A DNA stretch of 64,000 nucleotides, taken from NCBI GenBank assembly GCA_027886175.1, contig JAJNNQ010000003.1, forward strand, positions 26,763,501 through 26,827,500. The letters run 5' to 3'. The DNA comes from Phylloscopus collybita. Lineage: Eukaryota; Chordata; Aves; Passeriformes; Phylloscopidae. A program made the position numbers and the translations under genes. The notes beneath the pieces were generated by a model. It was given only the letters and a program-made list of their open reading frames with translations, had not been told where the DNA came from and did no database searches. Of this stretch, positions 12,638 through 22,762 are shown piece after piece. Positions within the stretch are counted from its first letter, which is position 1. The number at the start of each line of letters is the position of its first letter.

Positions 12638-14667
12638 AGAAAAGCCTTCTTTGCTAACCAACAACAACGCACAGTGTTCCAGTCTGACCCCACAGCACGG
12701 GTTAAGTTTAAGGTAGCAGTTAAAGCAGGGAAGTGGAGGGATATTTTTTATACAGGACACAAAACAGCAGCAGCAGCAATTACTTCCAAGACTAACACTT
12801 TCTGCATCCAACCTCATCCATAACATAAACAAGTAAAAGACCTTTTGGGTAATACAACAATATCACAAAGAATAATACAGGTATTAACTGACTCCTTTGC
12901 TGTTCAGTGCTTCACAAGCTAAGTTAACATAACGAATATTTAAGCAGTTAAAACTTGCACTACAGGCATATAACTGAATGTGGACACTGTGAATGCAGTA
13001 AGACAGTCCAGTTAAAAATCTCTATAATCCACCATCCTTGTAGAGGAATTCTAGGCCATGCAATCAAAACCGGAGACAAAAATTCCTCTTCAGAAACACC
13101 TGATTATCTAGTCATTATGATGTGGTAATGTTATAAGTATAATACAGTGTCTACAGGACACTCATGCCAGCTATTACACAAGGTCTTGCTAAGAACATGA
13201 CGTTCCTTTTAACATAGCCCAACCATAGCAACCCTATGGAAAACACTACAGTTGATCTAGACTAGTGATAATTTACTTGTTCTACTGGCTACTGGTAATC
13301 CTCTTGCTTTTAAACCACAACAAATACACCTCATTCCTTGGTAACTTGCTCATTTCCTTATTCTTTGAGGGGTGAAAAGAAGATCTTCTGCAGTAGAGCA
13401 TATTCTAATACTGTAAAGATGTTAGAGGAGTAAGGGTGTGGCAAGAGCCCAGGAAAAAGAAAACTGTTTATCAGTCTGTATCTAAGCCAAACATTTCCTG
13501 GTCATAATAAACGTCTGAAGTAGAAGAAACATCCAGAACTCTACTGCCAATCACTTTCCCCACTTCACTCTATTCTCATACTTTGAGGCTAAACTGCATC
13601 AACATCTCAGCTTATTTAAAAAGCTTATTACTGTAAGAGTGCATTGTTCAGGGAGAGGCCCAAGTGAGTTTATCAAGTAAATTGTGTTGTTACATACTTT
13701 AATCTTATGACTGGAGGAAGAAAAAGCGGGGAAGGTGTTATGCCAAGAATATGCTGCCTCTTTAATGCCTCTCTGTGGAAATCCAAAACGAGTAACAGTA
13801 AATGGTAAAAATGAAGATTACTTAGATTTTCACTGACAGAATTTGTTTGCTAAAACAAATACAGGAAGTCTATAACAAGTCCTGCCAACAGATAAAAAAA
13901 GAAGAATTCCAGCAAAACCCATGCAGTCTTTGAATTGTAAGTGAAACCAAAAAACTTGCCAAATCTAAGAAGTGCACAAAAGCCAAAAACCTGCTTTTCA
14001 TGCCTTTGCCTTCTGAGCTACATCAAGCTAAACCACTTTTTCACAGGACAGACCATGCTCTTTCACTGCAGTGTTTGACATTCATGACACCCAACTTGAA
14101 ATACACACCTGAAATGGCCAAAACCTCACCAAAACCTGATGGGTATTACTTTTTTCCTTCTACTCCAGGCCCAAGGCCATCTCTTTTCCTCTATGTGTTA
14201 CTGGTGAGGTAAGCAACCTCCACAGCCCAGAACCAGGACTCCACACCTCAGGACAGTGTCGTCATCACAAGACTAACATCTAGCTTTGCATGGAGCAAGG
14301 ACATAGTGCAGTCCTCCAGTGGAACTTCCTCAACTCTGCAGAAATAATGCAAGTTTCAGAGACAAAGGCAAAACAGAAACACACTAACAAGCATAAGCAA
14401 GAAGGAACTCGATGTTACAGTGCAACAATGTGGGCACTCTCCCTAACACCAATCAAACTGTGGCTGAAACAATACTGGCAACTCGGAAGAGTTTCTCACC
14501 ATACTAACCAGGTTTTCACTCTATTTTTGACTTGACAGGTACTCTTACCACTAGAATCATTAGTGAATTTCCACTTCTTTCCCTTCACTCATGATAGCTA
14601 TTCAATCTCAGATGTCCAAGACAATAAATCTCAGAGCCTTGCATTTGGAAAAGAAAGATGTGAGCTT

Positions 14668-14830
14668 ACAAGGAAGTTGGGGAATGACTTCTTATCAGGG
14701 CATGCAGTGACAGGATGAGAGGCAATGGTTTGAAACTGCAAAAGGGTAGATTTACATTGGACATACGGATGAAACAGCTGGACTTAAGGATCTCAGAGGT
14801 CTTTTCCACATTTCATGATTCTGTTTCTTT
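14668..14830 (+). mobile_element. CR1 LINE 3' fragment, internally deleted
   Basis: The plus strand carries CR1-type landmarks in order: a TTCTTATCAGGGCATG block, a GACAGGATGAGAGGCAATGG block, AAACTGCAAAAGGGTAGATT, then a jump to the terminal AGAGGTCTTTTCCA and CATGATTCTG tail. The middle of the normal 3' region (the repeated GGAACAGG and CTGCCC segment) is missing, so the copy is internally deleted as well as 5'-truncated. It is a noncoding fossil. Confidence 0.8.
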
Positions 14831-15902
14831 GGTCAGAATCAATGCACTGTCTCAGCCAAGTTACTTTTTCACTGGAATACACCTGCAGAGCACTGTACTT
14901 TCCAAGTACCTGAGACCTCATACCGACCTCCCGTGAGACCTTTTTAAGCTCCTATGGTACACAGAGAAATGCTGTCCCTTACCCCACCCTATTATGAAAA
15001 GTCAAATGTAAAGCGTCAGCTTGACTGTTACCACGCTGCTCATCTATTTGCATGAAACTGTACTTACATAAAGCGTTTTGTAATCATGCATGTAATAGTA
15101 TGCACCTAATGTGAACAGCAGCACAACCACACCGTCTCAAGGAACAAAGTGTCCTTAAAACTACAGGCAGCACAAAGAAAAAATGGACAGCACCTGTTGC
15201 CTTCTCTACCTGTAGCTCACGCATCGCAGCGGCGCTGAGATTCTGTTACCCACACTGCCAGACAGTTCCCCCCGTGGAGCATCGCGCCGGGCCGGCGGGA
15301 CCCAGCGCGGTCCCCGCGCGGCTCGGGGCCCGCGGTGCCGCTCAGCGCCCCGGGACACGCGTGTTCTCAGCCGGTTCCCCCCGCTCCGCACCCCGGCGCT
15401 GCCCCCTCGCACAGCCGTGGCCGCAGCCCGCAGGGACGCCAGAGCGGAGCCCCGCCGGGGGACCGCGTCGGGCCCCGCCGCCACCGGTGGCCGCCGTCCG
15501 CCGCCTCCGCTCCGGGCCAGAGCCAGGACCAGCGCCGAGCACTCTGCGCCCCAGCCCGACCCCACACGGCCGCCCCACGGAGAGCCCAGCTGCCGTCCCA
15601 GCCCCCGCGGGGGTGGGTGTGACCGTGTCCCCGCTCCCGGACGCCCTCCGGTCCCAGGCGGGCGGGGGCCGTGGCACACTCAGCCGCGCACCCCGCCCCG
15701 GGGAAGCGACTCACAGCCGGCCGCCGCTTCCCTGGCTGCGGTTTCATGGGGAGCGGGGGGGGCGTGTCACCGCCGCCGCCGCTCAGAGGGAGCCCCGCGC
15801 GCCCCCGCCTCGGCGGGCAGGGGGAGGCCGCGGGACGGACCCCGCGGCACCGGAGCGACCCGCGCGCCCATCGTCCCGGCAACGGGAGAGCCCGTGCGCG
15901 AG

Positions 15903-15914
15903 GGTTACGTAACC
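15903..15914. promoter_or_regulatory. Perfect D-box palindrome
   Basis: GGTTACGTAACC is a perfect 12-bp palindrome around TTACGTAA (15905-15912). That core is the consensus for PAR-bZIP factors (DBP, TEF, HLF) and for NFIL3/E4BP4. In mammals D-boxes control Per1, Per2, Per3, Nr1d1 and related clock genes. Position inside the CpG island makes binding plausible; function is inferred. Confidence 0.7.
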
Positions 15915-16150
15915 TCGGCCCGGCGAGCGGGGAAGGAGGGAGAGCCCCTGTGCCCCCCGCGGCCGCCGCTCGCCGCCCCCTCCCGCCGCTCCCCACGGGC
16001 CCCTCGGCCCCTTCTGGCCGCGGAGAGCGCGCCCAGCGGGCCCCCACTCACCGCGCGCGGCGCGTCCCACCGGCCCGGTGCGTCCCGGCTCGGGCTTCAT
16101 ACGGGCAGAAACGTGACCGGCCGCCGCGCGCCCGCCCCGCCCGCGCTCCC

Positions 16151-16155
16151 ATTGG
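16151..16155 (-). promoter_or_regulatory. Inverted CCAAT box 1
   Basis: ATTGG on the plus strand (CCAAT on the minus strand) in the context CCCATTGGCCGCGG. Paired with a second copy at 16214-16218, in a GC-box-rich stretch, as is typical of NF-Y-bound promoters. Confidence 0.6.
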
Positions 16156-16213
16156 CCGCGGCCGCGTGACGCCAGCGGGGCGCGCGGGCGGGGGCGGGGC
16201 GCGCGCCGCTGCC

Positions 16214-16218
16214 ATTGG
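16214..16218 (-). promoter_or_regulatory. Inverted CCAAT box 2
   Basis: Second ATTGG, in nearly the same context (GCCATTGGCCGCGC) as the first, 63 bp away. The repeated context suggests a duplicated promoter module or conserved NF-Y spacing. Confidence 0.6.
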
Positions 16219-16429
16219 CCGCGCGGGCCGCCGCTCACTTTACATAAGCCTCACGTGTGGCACCATGTTTCCACCGACCGCCGCGGCCGCCTCCCGAGCC
16301 TGCCCCGCCGCCGGCCCGCCCCTCCCCTCCCCCGCGCCGCCGCCACCGCGGCGCACTCACCGCCGGCCCCCGCGCCGCCTCCCACCGAAGCCGCGGCAGC
16401 TTCCTTCACCTCCACCGGCGCCCCGCGCC

Positions 16430-16447
16430 CGCCGCCGCCGCCGCCGC
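16430..16447. repeat. Short CCG/CGG trinucleotide tract
   Basis: Six consecutive CCG triplets (CGG on the minus strand), about 70 bp upstream of a minus-strand GTGAGT donor near 16357. A CGG tract just before a first donor is common in vertebrate 5' untranslated exons, which fits a leftward first exon here. Confidence 0.6.
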
Positions 16448-16491
16448 TCCGAGACCGCAGGGCCGACGAGGACGGATGGAGGGGGGCAGGG

Positions 16492-16501
16492 GTCACGTGA
16501 C
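16492..16501. promoter_or_regulatory. Palindromic E-box GTCACGTGAC
   Basis: A perfect 10-bp palindrome. It matches the optimal CACGTG E-box for CLOCK-BMAL1 and USF, and equally the CLEAR element used by TFEB for lysosomal genes. Sequence alone cannot separate these. A CRE-like TGACGTG follows at 16548-16554. Confidence 0.65.
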
Positions 16502-16870
16502 GCCCCCAGGGAGAGCGGCTCCGCCCCCGCCCGCTCGGAGCCGAGCGTGACGTGTCGTGCGCGCGCGCGGGGAGAGACCGTTGGCGGCCGGGGCGCGCGC
16601 GCCGGGCCTGGCCCGGGCCCCTGCGCGCAGCCGGGCCCGTCCTGAGGGCGGCGGGGCCCCCGCTCCCGGACAGCGCTCGGGCCCGCGCAGGCGGCACCGC
16701 CGCCCTCGGGGGTCACCCTGCCGGCGCTCGGTTCGCTTACATAAGGCAGCAGCGCCCGTATCCCGTTTCCTGGTGCTGCCGCCCGCGCTGGGTGCACGCC
16801 CTGAAGTTTCGAAACTGCCCCCGCGTATTGTTCAGGAGGCGCCGGGTCACAAAGCGAAGTGCAGCTCAGG

Positions 16871-17048
16871 AGAGGCTTCATCTTTCTCCCGCACCGGCCG
16901 GCAACGTCAGTCTGAATTACAATGATTAAACGAAGAGTTCCCGAGCTCTTAAACGAATGTACTGTTCTCGGGACCAGTAGTTCCGCATACGGTAACATGC
17001 TAACATACGATTGCTTTCCATTCCAACTGTTTAAATAAGTTTTTCATA
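16871..17048. other. Island edge
   Basis: Short transition from CpG-rich to AT-rich DNA. No feature beyond the edge of the island is recognised. Confidence 0.4.
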
Positions 17049-17054
17049 TTTATT
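17049..17054 (-). terminator. Candidate poly(A) signal AATAAA
   Basis: AATAAA on the minus strand (TTTATT on plus), 44 bp after the stop codon of the candidate terminal exon at 17098-17382. AATAAA is common by chance in AT-rich DNA; the value lies in its position. Confidence 0.35.
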
Positions 17055-17097
17055 TTAAAAATACTTCCCCTTTTTGTTCAAGCAAAACATTCAAAGA

Positions 17098-17382
17098 TCA
17101 TTGAGATTTCCCATCGTACATTAACGAAGAATTAAATAAATTCTTGTACATCATTCGCACAGGTTTTTGGTCAGGCCCCTGCACCATCCGTTCTACACTG
17201 GTGAGAACTTGAGCTCGTAGTTGCTGCAGTTCAATGAGATAACCCAAAACCCCATTGCTAAGCACTTCAGCTCTGGTCCAGCCTCCACATCCTCCAAGGC
17301 TAAGCAGAGCAATCAGTAGCTGAGAAATTGATGGTGTTTTGTCCGTGTTCTGAGCTTCCTCTGTCCCCACTATGGTACATGG
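17098..17382 (-). CDS. Candidate terminal coding exon, unidentified gene
   Basis: On the minus strand an open frame ends with TGA at 17098-17100 and can be traced up to a possible pyrimidine-rich acceptor (TTGCAAAG) at 17383. It encodes about 94 residues. The C-terminal two thirds look protein-like, with amphipathic leucine-rich stretches (LLIALLSLGGCGG, LGYLIELQQLRAQVLTSVE) and an ending of MMYKNLFNSSLMYDGKSQ. The codons retain several CGN arginines, unusual for neutral CpG-depleted DNA. An AATAAA lies 44 bp beyond the stop. I do not recognise the family, no upstream exon was found, and an open frame of this length is not rare by chance, so this is a weak call. If real, a minus-strand gene ends about 200 bp from the CpG island of the next. 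Confidence 0.28.
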   Translation of the reverse strand, partial: PCTIVGTEEAQNTDKTPSISQLLIALLSLGGCGGWTRAEVLSNGVLGYLIELQQLRAQVLTSVERMVQGPDQKPVRMMYKNLFNSSLMYDGKSQ

Positions 17383-20300
17383 CTTTGCAAAGCAGGAGCA
17401 GAGAATGTGCCAAAGCCACATTCAGGCTAGCAGCGTTTTACACTCCCTGCATACAGGCAGTGTGTCCATAGGACATCACACAGGACAGAGCCACCGGGGC
17501 TGCCACTGCTGATCTGCAAAATGAGGTTAATGCCGCTTCCCTCCCTCACTGCCGTGTTAAGGATAAGTCCATTAGGTGCACAGATATTTATGCTCTGACT
17601 GTTACAGAAACAGCCTGTGAGTAAAGGACTGCGGAGTATTTAACTGCTGGAGAGGAGAGGGGGTGGGCAGCGGAAGCATTAGGACCAGATTCTGCAACTG
17701 GATTTGTTGCAATGCACAAGTCAGCTTACCAGGATACCATTCTTAGTTTGTGCTCCTCTGAGGAGTCTAATTTTAAGATTAATCCTAATTAGGTAGTCTT
17801 TGTGTAGTTTGGTCAACTCATTTGTTGGTAGGCCTTCACATCCAGAATTTCATTGTCTTTGTAAGTTCTCTGCTTTAGGGTTAAAGGGATGTAGAATAAT
17901 ATTCTTGGTTTCCATGAGATGTTGTTCTTCGTGTTATGTGTCAAAAATATCCATCCTTGGCTGTGTGCTAGGGGCTGTGGTCTTTTACCATGGACTCAAA
18001 CGAAGGCATTTCTACTGAACCAAAACCTTGAGATCCACAGTGTCCCTCACCCCATCAGATTACAAATATGAGAAGATGGCCAACCATGGCACTGTGTCAG
18101 AGCTAAATGAGTTTCCAGGACACACATTCCCCACTGCAGCAGGGCATGCCAGTCCTGGCAGAAGAGTAACCACCAGCACAAACAGCCAGTACCTTTCCCA
18201 CCCTGGTAACTACCAGAGGCGTTACTTGAGTTCTGCGTATTTTAAAGGGATGTTAATCAGTTGTTTCAGTCAAGCTTATGGGAATAATTTTTAAGGTCTA
18301 TTCATACCACCTTTTAGTTGTTACAGTTTTATATTTAATGTACCAAAAACTAGGGTAAGCAGTGTTACTCAGTATATGATTGTGCACCCTGAACAAGTTC
18401 TGTCCAAATTCTGCAACCTACAGAAAATTGGCACAAGACAAACAATGTGTGTAGATACCAACTATTCCAGACACCTCCAATTTGAAATAACGAGGGTGCA
18501 GGCACAGGGCTTCTAAAGGAGTGAATATTGCTATCGACTCAATGGCTCATCTTCTAAGGAACAAAGCAAAATAAAGTTGCTGCAAAAATTTACGGGTTCT
18601 ACACGTTTGTTTTTAAGGTCGCTTTGTCTGGTAAGTAGCTATAACATAAGAGTTTTCACAGCAGCAGGAGTAAAATAACATATATGCACACACAAAGGGT
18701 TCTAAAGAACACAGAGCTTGTAAGAAAAGCATTAAAATGGCCGGGTTTTTTTCCCAACTTTGTTTCTTTTGTGTGTGTGTGCCATATGCGTTCAGATGTG
18801 GAGCACGGCGAGAACAAATCATTGCTATCCATATATATCCACAGATCCAGCGAGCCCTTTCTGTGTGTGCCTCGCACGCCGGGTCCCACAGCGGCGCTGC
18901 CCAGCCCCGCCGAGCTGGGGCACAGCTCCGAGCGCTGCCCGGCTCCCTCCTGCGGCCTCGCCAGGAAAGTGCTGCTCCTTGTGGGGCTTTTTAACACAAT
19001 CCCGCTGCTTCTCGCACTTCTATCAGTAGATTTTTAGCCACACACGCGAATGCCAAACCTTTTCCCAGCATACATGAAAAGCAGGTTTTTTGCTTAACTG
19101 AAGCAATTCGGTCAGTTCTGATAAGCAGTGACATATTGTATCTACATTTTAAAGGGGGGGGGAAAAAATCACGTCTTTCCATATGGAAAAATAATAATTT
19201 GAGACCACCTGAAAAACTACCTGAGGACTGCTTGCTTGGATTTGCTAAGGCTCCTCTTTTTGAATAACTGTGCTTCCCTATCCACTGGTAGAAGACACTC
19301 CACAGCACTGACGAAACTGTATATTATTAAAAAAAAATAATAATAAAAAAATCAATACTTTACAACTGGAGCCCACGTCTAATTCTTCATTTCCTAGGTC
19401 TAATTACTCACCATTTACAGTGACGCTGACAGTCATTGATTCTTGCAAAGATCCGGAAAGGCTTTTTTTTTGCTAATGAGCAAAAGTCGTCACTCTTACT
19501 CTCTGTACAGACAAAGGAGGAGGAAAGGAAAAAACCCACTTTCCTCATTACCAGTAAATATACGGACAGGTTTTTTCTAAAAGCATTGGAGAGTGTAGGA
19601 ACAAACTGCAACAGACAGCAATATCATACAGTTTTGAAAATGCTTTGATTAAAATGTAAAGGAATGTAAAAAACACAATAAAGAACTTCAACTCAAGCAG
19701 CGAGCTCCTGAAACGCACTGCAGTTCAAAAGGCCTTTGCACAAGTGTCTGCTTGTCGCCAGACAGAAAACCTTCCCTAATAACTTCTGGGGAATGTAGTT
19801 TTTCACTCTGTCCCTATTCTTACTGTTTTCTAAGTATTCTTATTGAATTCAATTTCTGTTGGCAAATGCAGGATAATTTTATGTTCCAGATATCTTGAAA
19901 AGTAACACATGCAGGAGCCCTGAATTGTTCTTTTAGAATTCAAATGGGAGGGGTGTATCTCCCCGCTGTACCTCCATGTGCTTATCCCCAAGCCCATGAG
20001 CATGGTTTTAGAAGCAAACAGCTCAGGGCACTCCAGGTCTGAGATCCTGCTGTTTAGTGTGTATTAGCAACTCATTTTCTGCAGTCAGCCTCACAGAAGG
20101 CCGAATGAAGATAGCTTGAAATTGAATTGACAGTGCTGAAAAGGGGTTTAAAGCTTCCTGCATAACTCGGAGAGTGATTTCATAGTCTGCCTAAGGTGAT
20201 CAAAGTCCTTACACATCCACCAAAAGGAACAGCCCTACCACCTCCACTGAGTTAAAACCCAGTGATTATGCAACTGTACTGTTAGTCAGGTTAGGAAACC

Positions 20301-22670
20301 AATTTGACTGAAAATATCCCATGAATGAAGTTTTTGGTTGGATTACATCACAGCTGTGGGAGCACAAAAGCCAAACCAAAACAGGATCAAAGAACATATT
20401 TTGAGCTGGAGCAGGGACCCAGGACCAAAAGGAACATCAAATTACAGAGTTAGGCACTTAAAATCAAATTTGCATGTCATTAGATTAGCATAAGAGAGCT
20501 AATAAGAGATACCAAGCAGAAAAGTGCATCTTCGTTCCTGCCTACTGTGTTGGATTTACACACCCTCTTCTGCCCTGAAAGAAAGTGATTACATCAGGTT
20601 GGGCTTCAGCATTCAAAACCATCCAGAGATTTATGCCAAAAACAGCTTTCACAGGGTTTCTGAGCATTTCACTTTCATCAAGGGCTTGGCACCACTGCCA
20701 CCAAGTACTCATGGCTATGTGGTCTTGACTGCTCTTTTCCCACACCGTTATTTTCTTGGCCCCTCAGTGAGCCAGTTCAATTTGTTAATCTCTCAGAAAG
20801 CTCCCTGAGTTTGTTTCCCATCTGTGAGCTGCTCAATCTGATTCCTTGGTGAGAAAGTACATTCCCAAGTCCAGGAATGGCATGGACAGGGCATTGAAAA
20901 GCTTTTTTAAAGGCAATGAGACAGCAGAAAATATTTCCACAGCTTTTGATACCCGAGGCACACTCCTTTCTGGATTAAATGTGTCCATATTTAGCAGGTG
21001 TTCTTGAGACACCCAAATTTCTCAACAGACACCTGAGTGTCCAGGCCTATGGCATGGTGCTGGATCTGTAGCACAGGGCATTCCAACCCTTGCCTCTCCA
21101 CTGGCTCCTAATGCACACTCTGTATTGATTTAAACTCTGCATTTGCTGAGCAGAGTCAGTTTACTGCCCTCCATCACATTTAGGATCTGCTTTTGGGCTC
21201 ACTGCTGCAGAGTGAAGTGTCTCTTGCAGAAACAGAGCGAGAGACATACCTTCTTTTAAAATAAAGGTAGAGAGACAACATCTGGGTACTGAGTTCCCCA
21301 CCAGTGAGCATTTATGCAATTTTTATTAAATAATCATTACATAAAATGTTGGATTAGGTCTTGGCATGGGATTGGAGCTGGACTCGTTTACAGGTAAAAT
21401 GACAATCACTGTGCAAGGGAGTCATGCTGCTGCTCTCAGCTACTGGGAATCAAGGCATCCTTCTTCCTGACTTTGTTTTCGTTTGTAACAAATATGATAA
21501 CATTAGCAGATTATAACAGAAACACTTGTAAGGAATTGGATGCTAAGTAGCAGACTAGTTAGAATGTGTTCCAGCACACCAAGTGCCCTCCCTGCCACAG
21601 TGACAGGCCTAACTTCAGCCAGACACTCAGCCATTCCTTCCACTAGCAGCACTAATTATAGACCGGTGATTTGTACTTGCTGAGGAAGGAAGAGCCAAAT
21701 TTTAAATGGGAAAGAGTGTCTTTCTGTATAATTCTGGAGAGTGTCTCTTAATTAAAAACACTTCATTTTCAGATTGAGTTTCCCATTACTCCTCTGTGTC
21801 AATTAATTTTCCGGCTTGAGTTCACACTTGAGCTGTTTTGAGCGGCGCGTTGCTGCTACTGAAGTCAGCGGAAGCTTGGGTTTGTTTTCAGGAGCAGGTG
21901 TTTAGTGACTGGCTGAGTTTGCTGCAGGAAGAAGACCTGATGTACCTGGCCAGACTACTGAAAACAGAACAGGGAATTTTAACAATCAGGCATTGCAGAA
22001 GTCCTTTGCACTAAGCCAATTCAAGAGATTTTAGTAAACGAAGTTTTACAGGTGCTATAAACAAAGAGAAGTTTCTGATAAGCAATCAGAAATTCTTTTG
22101 ATTCAAAAATCTAATCAATTCTAATCAATTAAAAGGAAAAGAGAAAGGACAGCTCATTTTGCACGCTGTCATTGAAACACAGAACCAGGGGGTGAAGGAT
22201 TGATACAAAGTGTGTTGGGATAAATCCCTCTGATATAAACAGCTTTGGCAATTTGCTCAAGAGAGCAACTAAACCAAGGAGGGCAGAAATCTTTCCCATC
22301 TTGTGGATTATTTGGTATTTAATTGGTATGAGCTTAACTACAGTCCTTTACTAAGTGCAGCTCTAGGAAAAAATCCTCAACTACCTTGTTTCCTAGGTGT
22401 AAAATTTCTTGAAAATGATGTGGCTGGAATATCCTTGGGATTTCTTCCTATCTGTTAGTAACCAATAAAGTGAAAATTACCAATTGAATGGGGAGAAGCA
22501 AACAAGCAGACAAAATCAAAATGATCTCATGAGCCTTTTTTACACAGAAACCCACTAAAATATAGTACTCATTACCATAATGAGGCATATTTTATCCACT
22601 TGTAACACGTCATACTTCATTAGCAGTAGAAGAACTCTGGGATTCAATGCTTCTGTTGTATAACTTCACA
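17383..22670. other. Noncoding DNA right of the CpG island
   Basis: No gene recognised. A small GC-rich, CpG-containing patch at about 18840-18970 interrupts the AT-rich sequence. Its open frames show no known domain and it has no clear splice signals. It could be a decayed exon, an enhancer or a repeat fragment. Confidence 0.45.
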
Positions 22671-22762
22671 ATAAAAAAAAAAAAAATTAAACAAGTAGTT
22701 TAAGCCAGTGAATAGAAAAAGAAAAAAAAGAAAAAAAAGAAAAAAAAAAAAAAAAAAAAAAA
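22671..22762. repeat. A-rich simple repeat
   Basis: Runs of A, including AAAAAAAAG repeats and a final run of over 20 A, interrupted by a short unique stretch. It may be the tail of a retrotransposed copy, but no body was recognised beside it. Confidence 0.8.

Larger units (their letters stand above)
9694..14667. other. Noncoding DNA between candidate exon and CR1 tail
   Basis: Mostly AT-rich, with a moderately GC-rich patch at about 12000-12450 containing several CpGs. Open frames there (for example 11953-12354, minus) have no recognisable domain. A short repeated segment is listed separately. Likely intron 1 or early introns of the leftward gene. Confidence 0.45.
15220..16870. promoter_or_regulatory. 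CpG island promoter
   Basis: A sharp 1.6-kb block of very high GC with dense unsuppressed CpG, in a window that is otherwise AT-rich and CpG-poor. It contains GC boxes (GGGGGCGGGGC near 16190), two ATTGG motifs (inverted CCAAT), CRE-like and bZIP sites, and minus-strand GTGAGT-type donors near 16052 and 16357. These are features of a housekeeping or clock-type vertebrate promoter. The CCAAT orientation and both donors favour transcription toward the left (minus strand), but CpG islands are often bidirectional. Long open frames in the island in every direction reflect stop-poor GC-rich sequence and are not called as genes. The gene it drives was not identified. Confidence 0.85.

Noticed and set aside
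15206..16998. Many long open frames in the GC-rich block on both strands
   Set aside because: Proline, arginine, alanine and glycine-rich frames in all directions are expected in a CpG island, where stop codons are rare.
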